A stretch of DNA of 64,000 bases. Source: Keguizhuia sedimenti (GTDB lineage Bacteria; Pseudomonadota; Gammaproteobacteria; Burkholderiales; Burkholderiaceae_D). The position numbers were made by a program, and so were the translations under genes. Positions 28,398-38,270 of this stretch are shown here, piece by piece (within the stretch, counting starts at the first letter, position 1; each line of letters opens with the position of its first letter). Under the pieces are notes generated by a model. The model worked only from the letters and a program-made list of their open reading frames with translations. It searched no databases and was not told the origin of the DNA. The stretch lies in contig JAUYVH010000003.1 of assembly GCA_030715135.1 (NCBI GenBank), forward strand, positions 330,371 through 394,370, in the 5' to 3' direction.

Positions 28398-29051
28398 TTA
28401 TCGAGCTGCACCGCCGGTGCTGCTGCCAGCTCCCGCTCCGCCAGTGGAGGAACCGGATCCGGTAGCATCTGTAGCGCCGGAAGAACCCGAGCTGCCGCCC
28501 ATGGACGAGGATGAGCCACCTGCACCTGCTCCGGAGGTTCCAGAAGTGTCTCCTGATGCACCCGAACCGGACGTGCCTGAAGCACCTCCAGATGTACCCG
28601 AACCGGATGTTGCGCCAGACGTGCCGGAGCCGCTTGTGCCTGTTCCGGCAGCACCGCCGGCACCCGACGTACCACCCGTAGCGCCGGTAGCGTCTGAACC
28701 ACTGGTCCCGCCAGACGTGCCCGAGGTTCCGCCTGCAGCGCCAGCTCCTGCGCCGGTTGCGTCAGAGCCTGATGTCCCGCCCGTTGCACCCGAGGTGCCG
28801 CCAGTGGCTCCCGAAGTTCCGCCAGCCGTACCTGAGGTGTCGGTGCCGCTTGTCGATGGAGCACTGCTCGAAGTACCGGACGTGCTGCCGGTAGCACCGG
28901 ACGTTGCACTGCCTGAGGTATCACTGCTCGTTGCGCCGGAGGTACCCGAGGCGCCGCCTGCTTCTTCTCCACCCTTGTTGCATCCCGCAACCATTACGGT
29001 AAGCACACTTGCGGCTAGGATCACTTTCGAGGCTTTCAATAATGACTCCAT
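28398..29051 (-). CDS. Low-complexity Gly/Ser/Thr/Ala-rich lipoprotein
   Basis: 217 residues from the ATG at 29051 behind GAAAGG. The signal MESLLKASKVILAASVLTVM and lipobox VMVAGC indicate a lipid-anchored protein. Past the first 12 mature residues it is almost wholly Gly, Ser, Thr, Ala and Asp in degenerate triplet-like repeats (GTSG, GATG, GSDATG). The anchor, lack of charge and repeats suggest an extended, flexible surface or periplasmic filler; the function is unknown. The two sigma-54 activators flank it, the one at 29470 divergently. Confidence 0.72.
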   Translation of the reverse strand: MESLLKASKVILAASVLTVMVAGCNKGGEEAGGASGTSGATSSDTSGSATSGATGSTSGTSSSAPSTSGTDTSGTAGGTSGATGGTSGATGGTSGSDATGAGAGAAGGTSGTSGGTSGSDATGATGGTSGAGGAAGTGTSGSGTSGATSGSGTSGGASGTSGSGASGDTSGTSGAGAGGSSSSMGGSSGSSGATDATGSGSSTGGAGAGSSTGGAAR

Positions 29052-29469
29052 TGTTTTTCCTTTCAAAGAAATTGTTAATCCAACCACATTCTTGACTCGA
29101 ATATCCACGATAAGTTCTTGACCACGCTGTTTTAGTCGAGACTTCCAGAGGCACGTTCTATGCCATGCATCGTGCTTTCGTATCAGCAATGCCGGTTTAG
29201 GATTGCTGTGCCCCTCCCGCTGCAGCCCTCACCCTAAAGTGCAGTTGGAAAGGCCGCTAAGGCGCTGCTTGTCTCTGTGCGCATTTTTTATTCTGTTTTC
29301 GTGAACGGCGAAGAAATCAGACTCCTGTTGCTGAAAGCAAATGCCGCCACCGAACGACAAATTGAATTTTCACAAGAGAGGAAAAAATAAGTATGTAAAT
29401 ATGTCATCTCTTCTAAAATTTTTACCGGCCGCCTTTCATCCCGGGATATAGCACTGCACCAATCTATCC
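29052..29469. other. Intergenic region between divergent genes
   Basis: About 420 bases between the repeat lipoprotein gene (leftward) and the sigma-54 activator gene (rightward). I looked for a GG-N10-GC sigma-54 promoter on the minus strand and found none convincing. It is AT-rich near 29360-29420, directly upstream of the activator. No gene recognised. Confidence 0.35.
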
Positions 29470-30426
29470 ATGCATATGGCTTCCGAGAAATCACTCAAGC
29501 AGTTCGGCACCTTATTCGGTTCATCGGGTACGATGGAAAATCTCTATCGGCAGATCGATAAGGTTGCCATGACTGATGCCACCGTACTGCTTGCCGGAGA
29601 AAGCGGCACAGGCAAAGAGTTAATCGCACAAACTATCCACCAGCTCAGCTCACGCAAGGAGAAACCGTTCATTCCAGTCAATTGCGGCGCAATTTCCGGC
29701 CACCTGATTGAAGCCGCACTGTTCGGACACGAGAAAGGAAGCTTTACCGGTGCCGTTCGTCAATATGCGGGCTATTTTGAGCAGGCCTCGCACGGGACCT
29801 TGTTCCTGGATGAAATCACGGAAATGCCGATCGACATGCAAGTCAAGCTGCTGCGCGTGCTCGAGTGCGGAACATTCTCTCGTGTAGGCGGGAGCACCGA
29901 CGTAAAGGTCGACGTAAGAATGATTGCAGCAACCAACCGAGACCCCGAGCAGGCGGTCAAGCAGGGACTGCTTCGCGAAGATCTCTTGTATCGACTCGCA
30001 GTTTTTCCGATCCGTGTTCCCGCGTTGCGGGAGCGAGACAACGATATTGAACTGCTTGCACAGCATTTTTTACGCGCGCTCAATGTAAAGCATCAAACGG
30101 ACAAAACATTTTCAAAGAACTCGCTGGACAAGATGCGCGCCTATAGCTGGCCCGGAAATGTGCGCGAATTGAAGAACGCCGTACAGCGTGCTTATATTCT
30201 TTCCGGGGACACGCTCGAAATCGATGACCATCTTTCGGACGCCATGCTGGAAAAGCCGACATTGATCGACGGCGTACTGAATTTTTCAGTCGGCATGCCG
30301 CTGGCGGATGCGCAACGCGAGCTCATCCTCGCTACGCTCAAGCATTTTGAAGGGAACAAGCGGCTCACTGCCGATGCGCTCGGCATCAGCCTGAAAACCT
30401 TGTATAACCGCCTGAAAGATTACTGA
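29470..30426 (+). CDS. Sigma-54 activator lacking a regulatory domain
   Basis: 318 residues: an AAA+ domain and Fis-type helix-turn-helix only. Walker A GESGTGKE is at 43-50, the GSFTGA loop at 90-95, Walker B TLFLDEIT follows, and the DNA-binding helix pair is TADALGISLKTLYNRLKDY at the very end. Only about 18 residues precede the domain, so there is no receiver, GAF or PAS input. PspF is built this way and is held off by a partner protein, PspA; no pspA is nearby. The protein may be constitutive, or controlled by an unlinked inhibitor. Confidence 0.9.
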   Translation: MHMASEKSLKQFGTLFGSSGTMENLYRQIDKVAMTDATVLLAGESGTGKELIAQTIHQLSSRKEKPFIPVNCGAISGHLIEAALFGHEKGSFTGAVRQYAGYFEQASHGTLFLDEITEMPIDMQVKLLRVLECGTFSRVGGSTDVKVDVRMIAATNRDPEQAVKQGLLREDLLYRLAVFPIRVPALRERDNDIELLAQHFLRALNVKHQTDKTFSKNSLDKMRAYSWPGNVRELKNAVQRAYILSGDTLEIDDHLSDAMLEKPTLIDGVLNFSVGMPLADAQRELILATLKHFEGNKRLTADALGISLKTLYNRLKDY

Positions 30427-30452
30427 CAGCTGACAACGAGTTTGCGGGACTT

Positions 30453-30470
30453 GGCCGGCGACTGCCGGCC
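30453..30470. terminator. Hairpin between convergent genes
   Basis: GGCCGGC (30453-30459) and GCCGGCC (30464-30470) form a perfect 7-bp stem with a 4-base loop between the stops of the sigma-54 activator and the SDR gene. There is no U-tract, so it may be a weak or Rho-assisted bidirectional terminator. Confidence 0.4.
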
Positions 30471-30489
30471 ATTCCGCATTCCTGGCTCG

Positions 30490-31356
30490 CTAACCGTTAA
30501 TGACCTCGCCTCCGTTCGGATGCAGTACCTGGCCGCTCATGTAAGAAGAGTCGTCACTCGCCAGGAATACATAGGAAGGAGCGATCTCGTCTGGTTGGCC
30601 GGCGCGGCCGAGCGGCACGCTGGTACCAAAGGATTCGACTTTGTCTTCAGGAAAGGTGGAAGGAATGAGCGGCGTCCATACCGGCCCCGGTGCGACTGCG
30701 TTGACATATATGCCCTTCTCGGCCAACTGCATCGACAACGAACGCGTGAAAGCTACAATTGCTCCCTTGGTCGAAGAATAATCGAGCAGTTGCGGACTGC
30801 CCCGATATGCCGTCACGGATGTTGTATTGATGATCCGTGAGCCGGCCGACATGTGGGGCAAGGCTTCCTTTACCGTATAAAACATGGCGAAGATATTCGT
30901 ACGGAAGGTTCTATCCAACTGCTCCGGCGTAATATCGGCAATGCTTTTCTGCGGATGCTGTTCCGCTGCATTATTAACCAGGATATCGATTTTCCCGAAT
31001 GATGCGGCAGCAGAACCGATCAGGTGCTTGCAAAAGGAGGGATCGCCGATGTCGCCGGCGAAAAGCAGACATTCCCGTCCCTCCTTCTCGATCTCGCCCT
31101 TCGTATTGTTCGCATCCTCATGTTCGTTCAGATAAGAAATGACGATGTTCGCTCCCTCCTTGGCAAAGGCGATCGCCACGGCCTTGCCGATCCCGCTGTC
31201 GCCGCCTGTGATCACGGCAACTTTGCCCTTTAATTTTCCGCTCGCAACATACTTGCGCGCATTGGATTCGGGGCGCGGCTTCATTTCTGTTTCAGTGCCG
31301 GGTTGATGGGATTGATGCTGCGGAGGAAAGGCGGTTTTCTGATCTTGCTGGCTCAT
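30490..31356 (-). CDS. SDR oxidoreductase, YghA-like
   Basis: 288 residues from the ATG at 31356, which sits behind AAGGA. A Gln/His-rich N-terminal tail (QHQSHQPGTETE) of about 45 residues precedes the domain. The fold has VAVITGGDSGIGKAVAIAFA, LVNNAAEQHP, the catalytic INTTSVTA Ser, and Tyr-x3-Lys in DYSSTKGA. The long His/Gln-rich tail and the AEQHPQKSI segment mark the YghA/general-stress group of glucose-dehydrogenase-like SDRs. The substrate is unknown. Confidence 0.87.
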   Translation of the reverse strand: MSQQDQKTAFPPQHQSHQPGTETEMKPRPESNARKYVASGKLKGKVAVITGGDSGIGKAVAIAFAKEGANIVISYLNEHEDANNTKGEIEKEGRECLLFAGDIGDPSFCKHLIGSAAASFGKIDILVNNAAEQHPQKSIADITPEQLDRTFRTNIFAMFYTVKEALPHMSAGSRIINTTSVTAYRGSPQLLDYSSTKGAIVAFTRSLSMQLAEKGIYVNAVAPGPVWTPLIPSTFPEDKVESFGTSVPLGRAGQPDEIAPSYVFLASDDSSYMSGQVLHPNGGEVING

Positions 31357-31750
31357 TGTGCATTTTCCTTGATAATGGTTTTCAGTTGTTCCCAATTGAT
31401 ATGAAGAAAAATTCGTGGCTTGATTGCATGGCAGGTAAAAATTGTACAGCTCTGATTACCGGAACAGGCAAAGCTATTTCCGGATGTTGTACAGCAGCTT
31501 TTATGCCATCGATTTCAGATGACAAAAAGTGTATGAAAGGGATCGAAGCGCAAAATCGATGAATGCGGCATATCCGTGGCAGCGCCTTCATTGCGGCGAC
31601 TCAGAAGAAGACGATTAGGGAGGCGAGCAAATCGCTGAAGTGTGTCCGGATAGGCGTGAGGGACCGTGCATCGCGTGCTCTATCGAGGCGCGTTCATATT
31701 GATCGGAAAAGGTTGCGCGGCATCCGGTCCATGGCTGCCTATTGCAGTGC
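31357..31750. other. Intergenic region, about 390 bases
   Basis: It lies between the start of the SDR gene and the end of dusA. Several short frames occur on both strands, none with a family match. No clear terminator beyond dusA was found. Confidence 0.35.
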
Positions 31751-32743
31751 TTATGCAGCGAGCGGTTCGATAGCCTGCAATGCGTCAAGCAATAAGTTTG
31801 GATTTCCCTGGGAAAGCTTCTTGGCATCCGATAAGGCCTGGCGGAATGCACGTGCGCCGGGGATCCCGGCAGTAAGGCCCAGCATATGGCGGGTCATGCT
31901 GTTGAGTCGCAATCCTTTTGGACCGTACTGCGCCAGTTGCGCATGAATGTAAGGCAACATGGCATGCACGACTTCGGCACGGGATTTTGGCGTCGTGCTG
32001 TCGCCGTAATAGCGACTGTCGAAGGCTGCCAGCAGATAGGGATTATGATAGCCTTCGCGCCCGATCATCACGCCATCTACATGTTGCAAATGAACATCGA
32101 TCTCGGGCAGCGTCTTGATGCCGCCGTTGATGATGATTTCGAGTTGCGGAAAATCTCGCTTGAGTTGATAGGCCACCTCATAGCGCAATGGCGGAATTTC
32201 GCGGTTCTCCTTGGGACTGAGACCTTTGAGAACCGCATTGCGTGCGTGCACGATAAACGTAGTGCAGCCGGCAGCGGCGACCGCGCCGATGAAGTCGCGT
32301 ACGAAACCGTAGGATTCATTTTCATCGATGCCGATACGGTGCTTTACGGTGACATCGATGGAAACCGCATCCCGCATGGCCTTGACACAATCGGCCACGA
32401 GCTGCGGCTCATTCATCAGGCAGGCGCCGAATGCACCTTTCTGCACGCGTTCGGAAGGACATCCGCAATTCAGATTGATTTCGTCGTAACCCCATTGCTC
32501 GCCGAGCCGGGCGCTTTTGGCCAGATCGGCCGGCTCGCTGCCGCCGAGCTGCAGCGCCACGGGATGCTCTTCCTGACTGAAATCGAGATGGCGCGCAACA
32601 TCGCCATAAAGCAATGCGCCGGTCGTCACCATCTCGGTGTAAAGCCATGTATGGTGGCTGAGCTGGCGGTGAAAGTAGCGGCAATGCCTGTCTGTCCAAT
32701 CCATCATCGGGGCTATGGACAAACGTCGAGGTGGCAATTTCAT
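31751..32743 (-). CDS. dusA: tRNA-dihydrouridine(20/20a) synthase
   Basis: About 330 residues from the ATG at 32743. A TTG at 32770 would add nine residues; neither has a clear ribosome site. A TIM-barrel flavoprotein starts RRLSIAPMMDWTDRHCRYFH. It has the catalytic Cys in LNCGCPSERVQKGAFGACLM, then VTVKHRIGID and the FMN phosphate region NGGIKTL. The length and the DRHCRYFHR signature are typical of DusA, which reduces uridines 20 and 20a in the D loop of tRNA. It is divergent from the aminotransferase gene. Confidence 0.92.
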   Translation of the reverse strand: MKLPPRRLSIAPMMDWTDRHCRYFHRQLSHHTWLYTEMVTTGALLYGDVARHLDFSQEEHPVALQLGGSEPADLAKSARLGEQWGYDEINLNCGCPSERVQKGAFGACLMNEPQLVADCVKAMRDAVSIDVTVKHRIGIDENESYGFVRDFIGAVAAAGCTTFIVHARNAVLKGLSPKENREIPPLRYEVAYQLKRDFPQLEIIINGGIKTLPEIDVHLQHVDGVMIGREGYHNPYLLAAFDSRYYGDSTTPKSRAEVVHAMLPYIHAQLAQYGPKGLRLNSMTRHMLGLTAGIPGARAFRQALSDAKKLSQGNPNLLLDALQAIEPLAA

Positions 32744-32902
32744 AGAATTCAACAAAGGTATTTTCGACAAGTGCAGCCAATTACAAATTAACTACGATTT
32801 TGCGACGCGGCGAGACGGAATTTGCACGGCTTGCTACCGGTCTTGACATAAAAGTACTACCATCCTGATTGGGTTGCTTCTCTCAAGAAGGATGGCTGCG
32901 GT

Positions 32903-34270
32903 ATGACCAATACACTGAACACCGAACACTTCTGGATGCCTTTCACGGCGAACCGGCAATTCAAGAGCAGGCCGCGCATGCTGGTTTCGGCCAGCGGCAT
33001 GCATTATACGACGGACGATGGCCGCCGTATTCTGGACGGCACCGCGGGACTCTGGTGCGTCAACGCCGGGCATTGCCATCCCAAAATTACTGAAGCGATC
33101 CGGCGGCAGGCAGCCGAACTCGACTACGCGCCTACTTTCCAGATGGGTCATCCCAAGGCGTTCGAAGCTGCCAGCGCCCTGGTTTCCATTGCGCCCGAAG
33201 GCCTGGACCGCGTGTTCTTCTGCAACGACGGGTCCGAAGCCGTGGACTCGGCGCTGAAGATCGCGCTTGCCTATCATCAGGTGCGCGGCAATGGCTCCAG
33301 GACCCGGCTGATCGGCCGCGAGCGCGCCTATCACGGTGTCGGTTTCGGCGGCATCGCGGTCGGCGGAATGGCCGGCAACCGCAAGCATTTCGGCCCGACG
33401 CTGGCCGGCGCGGATCACTTGCGCCATACGCTCGACATCGCAAGAAACGCATTTTCGCGCGGCCAGCCCGAACACGGTGCCGAGATCGCGGATGAACTGG
33501 AACAGCGGCTTCTCGCACTGCACGATCCAAGCACTGTCGCGGCCGTAATCGTCGAGCCGATCCAGGGTTCGACCGGTGTCATTATTCCGCCGAAGGGCTA
33601 TCTGCAACGCCTGCGCACGCTGTGCGACCAGTACAGCATCCTGCTGATTTTCGACGAGGTCATCACCGGTTTCGGCCGTCTCGGCGCGCCGTTCGGCTCA
33701 CAATATTTCGGCATTACGCCGGACATGATCATCTGCGCCAAGGGCTTGACCAATGCGGCGGTACCCATGGGCGCAGTGCTCGTACGGCGCGAAATCCATG
33801 ATGCATTCATGAGCGCGGCGCCGGAAAACTCCATCGAGTTTTATCATGGATATACCTACAGCGGCCATCCCCTGGCCGCAGCGGCGGCGATCGCCGCAAT
33901 CGACGTCTACAAGAGCAAGGGCATGTTCGAGCGCGCCGCTTCCATGGCACCGTACTGGGAAGAAGCCGTCCACAACTTGCGCGGATTGCCCTATGTAAAA
34001 GACATCCGTAATCTCGGCATGGTTTGCGGCATCGAACTCGATCCGGTGCCCGGCAAGCCAGGCGCTCGGGCTTTCGACGTGTTCCTGCGCTGCTTCTGGG
34101 AAAAAAATGTCCTGATACGTACTACAGGCGACATCATTGCCCTGTCGCCGCCGCTCATCATCGAACGGACGCAGATCGATCAGTTGCTGGAAGCAATCGC
34201 CGATGTGCTGAAGTCCCAGAAGTCCGTGCCGGACACGCACAGCATGGCAGCCGATTCGATTGCCGTTTAA
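32903..34270 (+). CDS. Class III omega-aminotransferase (beta-alanine/omega-amino acid:pyruvate type)
   Basis: 455 residues. The fold type I PLP site has Asp251 in IFDEVITGFGRLG and the Schiff-base Lys280 in ICAKGLTNAAVPMG. NTEHFWMPFTANRQFKSRPR is the typical start of the omega-amino acid:pyruvate transaminases. These move amino groups from beta-alanine or similar amines to pyruvate in the cytosol. No linked catabolic genes identify the substrate. Its stop overlaps that of the convergent EamA gene by 4 bases. Confidence 0.9.
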   Translation: MTNTLNTEHFWMPFTANRQFKSRPRMLVSASGMHYTTDDGRRILDGTAGLWCVNAGHCHPKITEAIRRQAAELDYAPTFQMGHPKAFEAASALVSIAPEGLDRVFFCNDGSEAVDSALKIALAYHQVRGNGSRTRLIGRERAYHGVGFGGIAVGGMAGNRKHFGPTLAGADHLRHTLDIARNAFSRGQPEHGAEIADELEQRLLALHDPSTVAAVIVEPIQGSTGVIIPPKGYLQRLRTLCDQYSILLIFDEVITGFGRLGAPFGSQYFGITPDMIICAKGLTNAAVPMGAVLVRREIHDAFMSAAPENSIEFYHGYTYSGHPLAAAAAIAAIDVYKSKGMFERAASMAPYWEEAVHNLRGLPYVKDIRNLGMVCGIELDPVPGKPGARAFDVFLRCFWEKNVLIRTTGDIIALSPPLIIERTQIDQLLEAIADVLKSQKSVPDTHSMAADSIAV

Positions 34271-35169
34271 GCCCTCTCGGCTTGGGCATGCCGACGGCGC
34301 GGATGCAAGGAGGTCAGCTCATTGAGCAGCAAGGCCGCGAGAACAACCACGCCTCCTGTCAGGCTTGCCCTATCCGGTATTTCTCCGGCTCCCAGCCATG
34401 CCCAGACCGGTCCGAACACGACTTCCAGCAAGGCCAGCAGGGAGATCTCCGGAGCGGATAACGAGCGTGCCGCAATCACCATCATCATGCACGGCAGTCC
34501 AAGTTGAAAAACGCCGAGCACGGCCAGAATTCCGATGTCGTGCCAGGAAGCCTGCAGGGGCCAGGCCAGCGGCAGCATCGCCAGGAGTGAAAACAGGCTG
34601 CCCAGGAGCACGGACGGGATGAGGTCGAGTTTCTGGCCGGCGCGCTTCATTACAATTACGTTCACCGCAGCGGCAAGGGGCACCCCGAGCGCAACCAGCA
34701 TGCCGGCGATATGCTTTCCATCTTCCGCCTCAAGACTTCCTGCAAACATCCAGACCATGCCAAGGAAGGCAAAGATGATTGCCGCCCAGGTCCGCGGTGC
34801 GATTCCTTGTTTCAAGAACAGTAAGGCCAGCAGAGCCGTCAGCAAGGGGGCAACGCTCATCACGATCAATGTGTTGGCAACGGTCGTCATGGTCAATGCC
34901 AGCATGAAGCAACAGAACATCACGCCCCACATCAGCCCTGACAGCAGGCCCCATCGGCCGGCATCCTGAATCAGGCGCACGCTGCCGATTCCCTTTTGGC
35001 AAAAGAGCACCACGAACACGAAGAGGCCGGAAAAAACGCTGCGCCAGAATGTAATTTCGAACCCGCGCGCCGCATCCAGTTGTCTCGTCAGTACGCCGGC
35101 AATGCTCCACATGATCGCGGCGCATGCCATCAATGCGATTGCGGAACGATGCGATAGTTGTTTTCGCAT
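34267..35169 (-). CDS. EamA/DMT-family transporter
   Basis: 300 residues with ten predicted helices in two EamA repeats. It starts MRKQLSHRSAIALMACAAIM and has FWRSVFSGLFVFVVLF and, near the end, VFGPVWAWLGAGEIPD. The family exports or imports small metabolites or amino acids. It begins 17 bases beyond the typA terminator, so it probably has its own promoter or depends on read-through. Confidence 0.88.
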   Translation of the reverse strand: MRKQLSHRSAIALMACAAIMWSIAGVLTRQLDAARGFEITFWRSVFSGLFVFVVLFCQKGIGSVRLIQDAGRWGLLSGLMWGVMFCCFMLALTMTTVANTLIVMSVAPLLTALLALLFLKQGIAPRTWAAIIFAFLGMVWMFAGSLEAEDGKHIAGMLVALGVPLAAAVNVIVMKRAGQKLDLIPSVLLGSLFSLLAMLPLAWPLQASWHDIGILAVLGVFQLGLPCMMMVIAARSLSAPEISLLALLEVVFGPVWAWLGAGEIPDRASLTGGVVVLAALLLNELTSLHPRRRHAQAERA

Positions 35170-35185
35170 GAGATGACCAAAAATG

Positions 35186-35234
35186 AAAAACCCGCCGATC
35201 CGAAGTCCCTGTACAAGGTCATTCGATCGGCGGG
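35186..35234 (-). terminator. Rho-independent terminator after typA
   Basis: The arms CCCGCCGATC (35191-35200) and GATCGGCGGG (35225-35234) pair perfectly with a 24-base loop. On the minus strand a run of five T follows at 35186-35190. It lies about 50 bases beyond the typA stop. Confidence 0.8.
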
Positions 35235-35282
35235 CATGTCTTTCAGGAAGTCCGGGTACTGACTGCCGGATCCGGATTAGGC

Positions 35283-37121
35283 TTATGCAGCTTCGCGAGA
35301 AGCCTTCTTGCGCTCGTGCTCTTTCAGGAAGCGTTTACGCAGGCGGATGCTCTTCGGTGTGACTTCCACCAGTTCATCGTCATCGATGAACTCGACTGCA
35401 TACTCAAGCGACAATTCGATCGGCGGCACCAGGCGTACTGCTTCGTCGGTGCCGGATGCACGCACGTTGGTCAATTGCTTGCCCTTGATCGGGTTGACGA
35501 CCAGATCGTTTTCACGCGAGTGGATGCCGATGATCATGCCTTCGTAGACCGGATCGTTGTGGCTCACGAACATGCGGCCGCGATCCTGCAGTTTCCAGAT
35601 CGCGTAAGCCACGGCAGCGCCGTCGTCCTGCGAAATCAGCACGCCGTTGCGGCGTCCGCCCAGTTCACCTTTCGAGGTGTCGACCGGTGCATATTCATCG
35701 AACACATGGCTCATCAAACCCGTGCCGCGCGTAAGCGTCATGAACTCGCCCTGGAAGCCGATCAGGCCGCGCGCAGGAATGCGATATTCGAGGCGGACAC
35801 GGCCTTTGCCATCGGATTCCATGTTTTGCAGATCGCCGCGACGACGACCCAGTTCTTCCATGACACCGCCCTGGCTGGTTTCTTCGACGTCGACGGTCAG
35901 ATTTTCGTACGGCTCGTGGCGTACGCCGTCCACCATCTTGAACACCACGCGCGGACGCGACACGGCCAGCTCGAAACCTTCGCGACGCATGTTTTCGATC
36001 AGAATCGTCAGGTGCAATTCGCCGCGGCCCGATACTTCATACGTCGAGTCGTCGCCTTCAGCCTGCACTACGCGCAAGGCCATGTTGGACTTCAACTCGC
36101 GATCCAGTCGGTCACGGATCTGGCGAGTGGTGACGAACTTGCCTTCGCGGCCCGCCAATGGCGAGGTGTTCACCATGAAGTTCATGGTCAGGGTCGGCTC
36201 ATCGATTTTCAACATCGGCAAGGCATTCGGTGCGTCGACAGCGCAGATGGTGCTGCCGATACCGATTTCTTCGATGCCGTTGATCAGAACGATATCACCG
36301 GCCATCGCTTCATCGACCAGTACGCGATCCAAGCCCTTGAATGTCAGTACCTGATTGATACGCGCCTTGGTTGGCTTGTCTTCAGGGCCATTCATCCACA
36401 CAACCTCCTGACCGCCCTTGATGCGGCCGGCCAAGATGCGGCCTACACCGATCTTGCCGACGTAGGAAGAGTATTCGAGCGATGTAATCTGCAACTGCAG
36501 CGGCGCATCGGGGTCATCCTCACGTGGGGGAACGTGCTCCAGAATCGCATCAAACAAAGGCTCCATGGTGCCTTCGCGGACGGTATCTTCCAGCCCAGCA
36601 TAGCCCTTGAAGCCCGATGCATATACGATAGGAAAGTCCAGCTGCTCATCGGTAGCGCCCAGCTTGTCGAACAGTTCGAAGGTGGCGTTGACCGCTTTTT
36701 GCGGATCGGCATTTTCACGGTCGATCTTGTTGACCACAACGATGGGCTTCAGTCCCAGAGCAAGAGCCTTGCGCGTGACGAAACGCGTTTGCGGCATCGG
36801 GCCTTCCTGTGCATCGACCAGCAGCAAGACGCTGTCCACCATCGACAGCACGCGCTCCACTTCACCGCCGAAGTCGGCGTGGCCCGGAGTGTCGACGATG
36901 TTGATATGTGTGCCCTTGTACTCGACAGCACAGTTCTTCGACAGAATCGTGATGCCGCGTTCTTTTTCAATGTCGTTCGAGTCCATCACGCGCGCATCGA
37001 CCTGCTGGTTTTCGCGGAATGTGCCGGACTGGCGCAGTAACTGATCGACGAGCGTGGTCTTGCCATGATCGACGTGGGCGATGATGGCGATATTGCGAAT
37101 GGCGCGTTTGGTATTTGACAT
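35283..37121 (-). CDS. typA: TypA/BipA ribosome-associated GTPase
   Basis: 612 residues, normal for the family. G1 is [16 protein letters not shown] (about 14-29), the switch region [14 protein letters not shown]3 [12 protein letters not shown] and G4 NKID. The EF-G-like domains III and V and the BipA-specific C-terminus follow. The protein binds 70S or stalled 30S particles and helps ribosome assembly and stress growth, mainly at low temperature. It is the last member of this translation block but is cut off from truB by a terminator. Confidence 0.97.
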   Translation of the reverse strand: MSNTKRAIRNIAIIAHVDHGKTTLVDQLLRQSGTFRENQQVDARVMDSNDIEKERGITILSKNCAVEYKGTHINIVDTPGHADFGGEVERVLSMVDSVLLLVDAQEGPMPQTRFVTRKALALGLKPIVVVNKIDRENADPQKAVNATFELFDKLGATDEQLDFPIVYASGFKGYAGLEDTVREGTMEPLFDAILEHVPPREDDPDAPLQLQITSLEYSSYVGKIGVGRILAGRIKGGQEVVWMNGPEDKPTKARINQVLTFKGLDRVLVDEAMAGDIVLINGIEEIGIGSTICAVDAPNALPMLKIDEPTLTMNFMVNTSPLAGREGKFVTTRQIRDRLDRELKSNMALRVVQAEGDDSTYEVSGRGELHLTILIENMRREGFELAVSRPRVVFKMVDGVRHEPYENLTVDVEETSQGGVMEELGRRRGDLQNMESDGKGRVRLEYRIPARGLIGFQGEFMTLTRGTGLMSHVFDEYAPVDTSKGELGGRRNGVLISQDDGAAVAYAIWKLQDRGRMFVSHNDPVYEGMIIGIHSRENDLVVNPIKGKQLTNVRASGTDEAVRLVPPIELSLEYAVEFIDDDELVEVTPKSIRLRKRFLKEHERKKASREAA

Positions 37122-37184
37122 GGTTTTGCTGGATATTAGGCTTCGGAAAACCCGAAATTATAGCATGTGACGCTAATTGGATTC

Positions 37185-37208
37185 AAAAAATCCTTGAATT
37201 TTCAAGGA
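37185..37208 (-). terminator. Rho-independent terminator after truB
   Basis: The palindrome TCCTTGAA (37191-37198), a 2-base loop and TTCAAGGA (37201-37208) is followed on the minus strand by six T (37185-37190). It sits 79 bases beyond the truB stop and just upstream of typA, and so ends the rimP-truB operon. Confidence 0.68.
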
Positions 37209-37286
37209 GTTGCCAACAAATGATTGACAAAATTTCAGCACAATACGTATGCCTTGGCATCAAAGCAAGCTTGAGCGATTACGGAA

Positions 37287-38213
37287 TTACCCTGCGATCA
37301 GGCGTTCCGGCGCAAGAATGCCGAATTCGCGGACCTGCGCAGTACCGAGCAGACGCTTGTCTGCCTCCCGGTACACTCTGACCCGCCCTGCATCTGGCGT
37401 GAAGGCAACACCTTCCTTTATCAATGGCAAACGTTGGCCGTGCAGAAACCGGCGTGCCAGTTCATCGGGCAAAAAAATCACCGGGAATGAACCCAGCATG
37501 GAATCGACCGGCAACAAGACCGTGGTCCGGTTTTCTTCTGCAAGTGCAGCCAGCGCATCGAGTCTTATTGAATTCTCCAGCGAAAGTTCACCGACTCGTA
37601 TCCGGCGCAGTTGCTGCAAATGGGCGCCGCAGCCCAACGCCTTGCCAATGTCTTCGCCCAATACGCGAATATAGGTACCCTTGCTGCAAGTGACGCGCAA
37701 GCTTAAATACGGCGACTGAAAATCAAGAACCTCAATTTCCCGGATCGTCACCCGCCTCGCCTCTCGCTCCAAAGTAATACCTGCACGCGCATATTCGTAC
37801 AAGGGCTTGCCATCGCGCTTCAAAGCGGAATGCATCGGCGGCACCTGGAGGATTTCGCCGCGAAAGCGGTCGGTTACAGCGCGCGCCTGTTCCGACGTCA
37901 GGTTCACCGCGTTCGTCGCAAGGATTTCACCTTCGGTATCGCCAGTGGTAGTGCTTATGCCTAGATGAACGACCGTGTCATAGGTTTTATCTGCATCCAG
38001 CAAGTCCTGCGTAAATTTGGTCGCTTCGCCAAAGCATAGCGGAAGCAGGCCGGTAGCGAATGGATCGAGCGTGCCGGTATGGCCGGCTTTTGCGGCATTC
38101 AACAGACGCTTGGATTGAATCAACGCATCATTGCTCGATAAGCCCACCGGCTTGTCCAACAGCAAAATGCCGTCAAGCGCTACGCGTTTTTTTTTGATCG
38201 GGTTACTCGCCAT
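37287..38213 (-). CDS. truB: tRNA pseudouridine(55) synthase
   Basis: 308 residues from the ATG at 38213. A TTG at 38228 would add five. It begins with GILLLDKPVGLSSNDALIQS and the catalytic Asp motif AGHTGTLDPFATGLLPL. Then come YDTVVHLGISTTTGDTEG, the VPPMHSALKRDGKPLYEYAR segment and a C-terminal PUA domain. It makes the universal pseudouridine 55 in the T loop. It is the last gene of the rimP-nusA-infB-rbfA-truB operon. Confidence 0.96.
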   Translation of the reverse strand: MASNPIKKKRVALDGILLLDKPVGLSSNDALIQSKRLLNAAKAGHTGTLDPFATGLLPLCFGEATKFTQDLLDADKTYDTVVHLGISTTTGDTEGEILATNAVNLTSEQARAVTDRFRGEILQVPPMHSALKRDGKPLYEYARAGITLEREARRVTIREIEVLDFQSPYLSLRVTCSKGTYIRVLGEDIGKALGCGAHLQQLRRIRVGELSLENSIRLDALAALAEENRTTVLLPVDSMLGSFPVIFLPDELARRFLHGQRLPLIKEGVAFTPDAGRVRVYREADKRLLGTAQVREFGILAPERLIAG

Positions 38214-38270
38214 GCAAAATCGGGACAAGCATTGAGGGGGATTGTTCCAGAAAATTGATTCGCGCAGAAA

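Noticed and set aside
28398..29051. CRISPR-like or tandem DNA repeat
   Set aside because: The repeats are short, degenerate and in-frame coding units without regular spacers.
28417..29121. Plus-strand Pro/Val/Glu-rich frame of 234 codons opposite the repeat lipoprotein
   Set aside because: It is the mirror of the Gly/Ser/Thr repeats; the minus-strand frame has a signal peptide, lipobox and ribosome site.
35316..37040. Long plus-strand open frame of 574 codons
   Set aside because: It is wholly antisense to typA, has no family resemblance, and reflects codon bias of the real gene.
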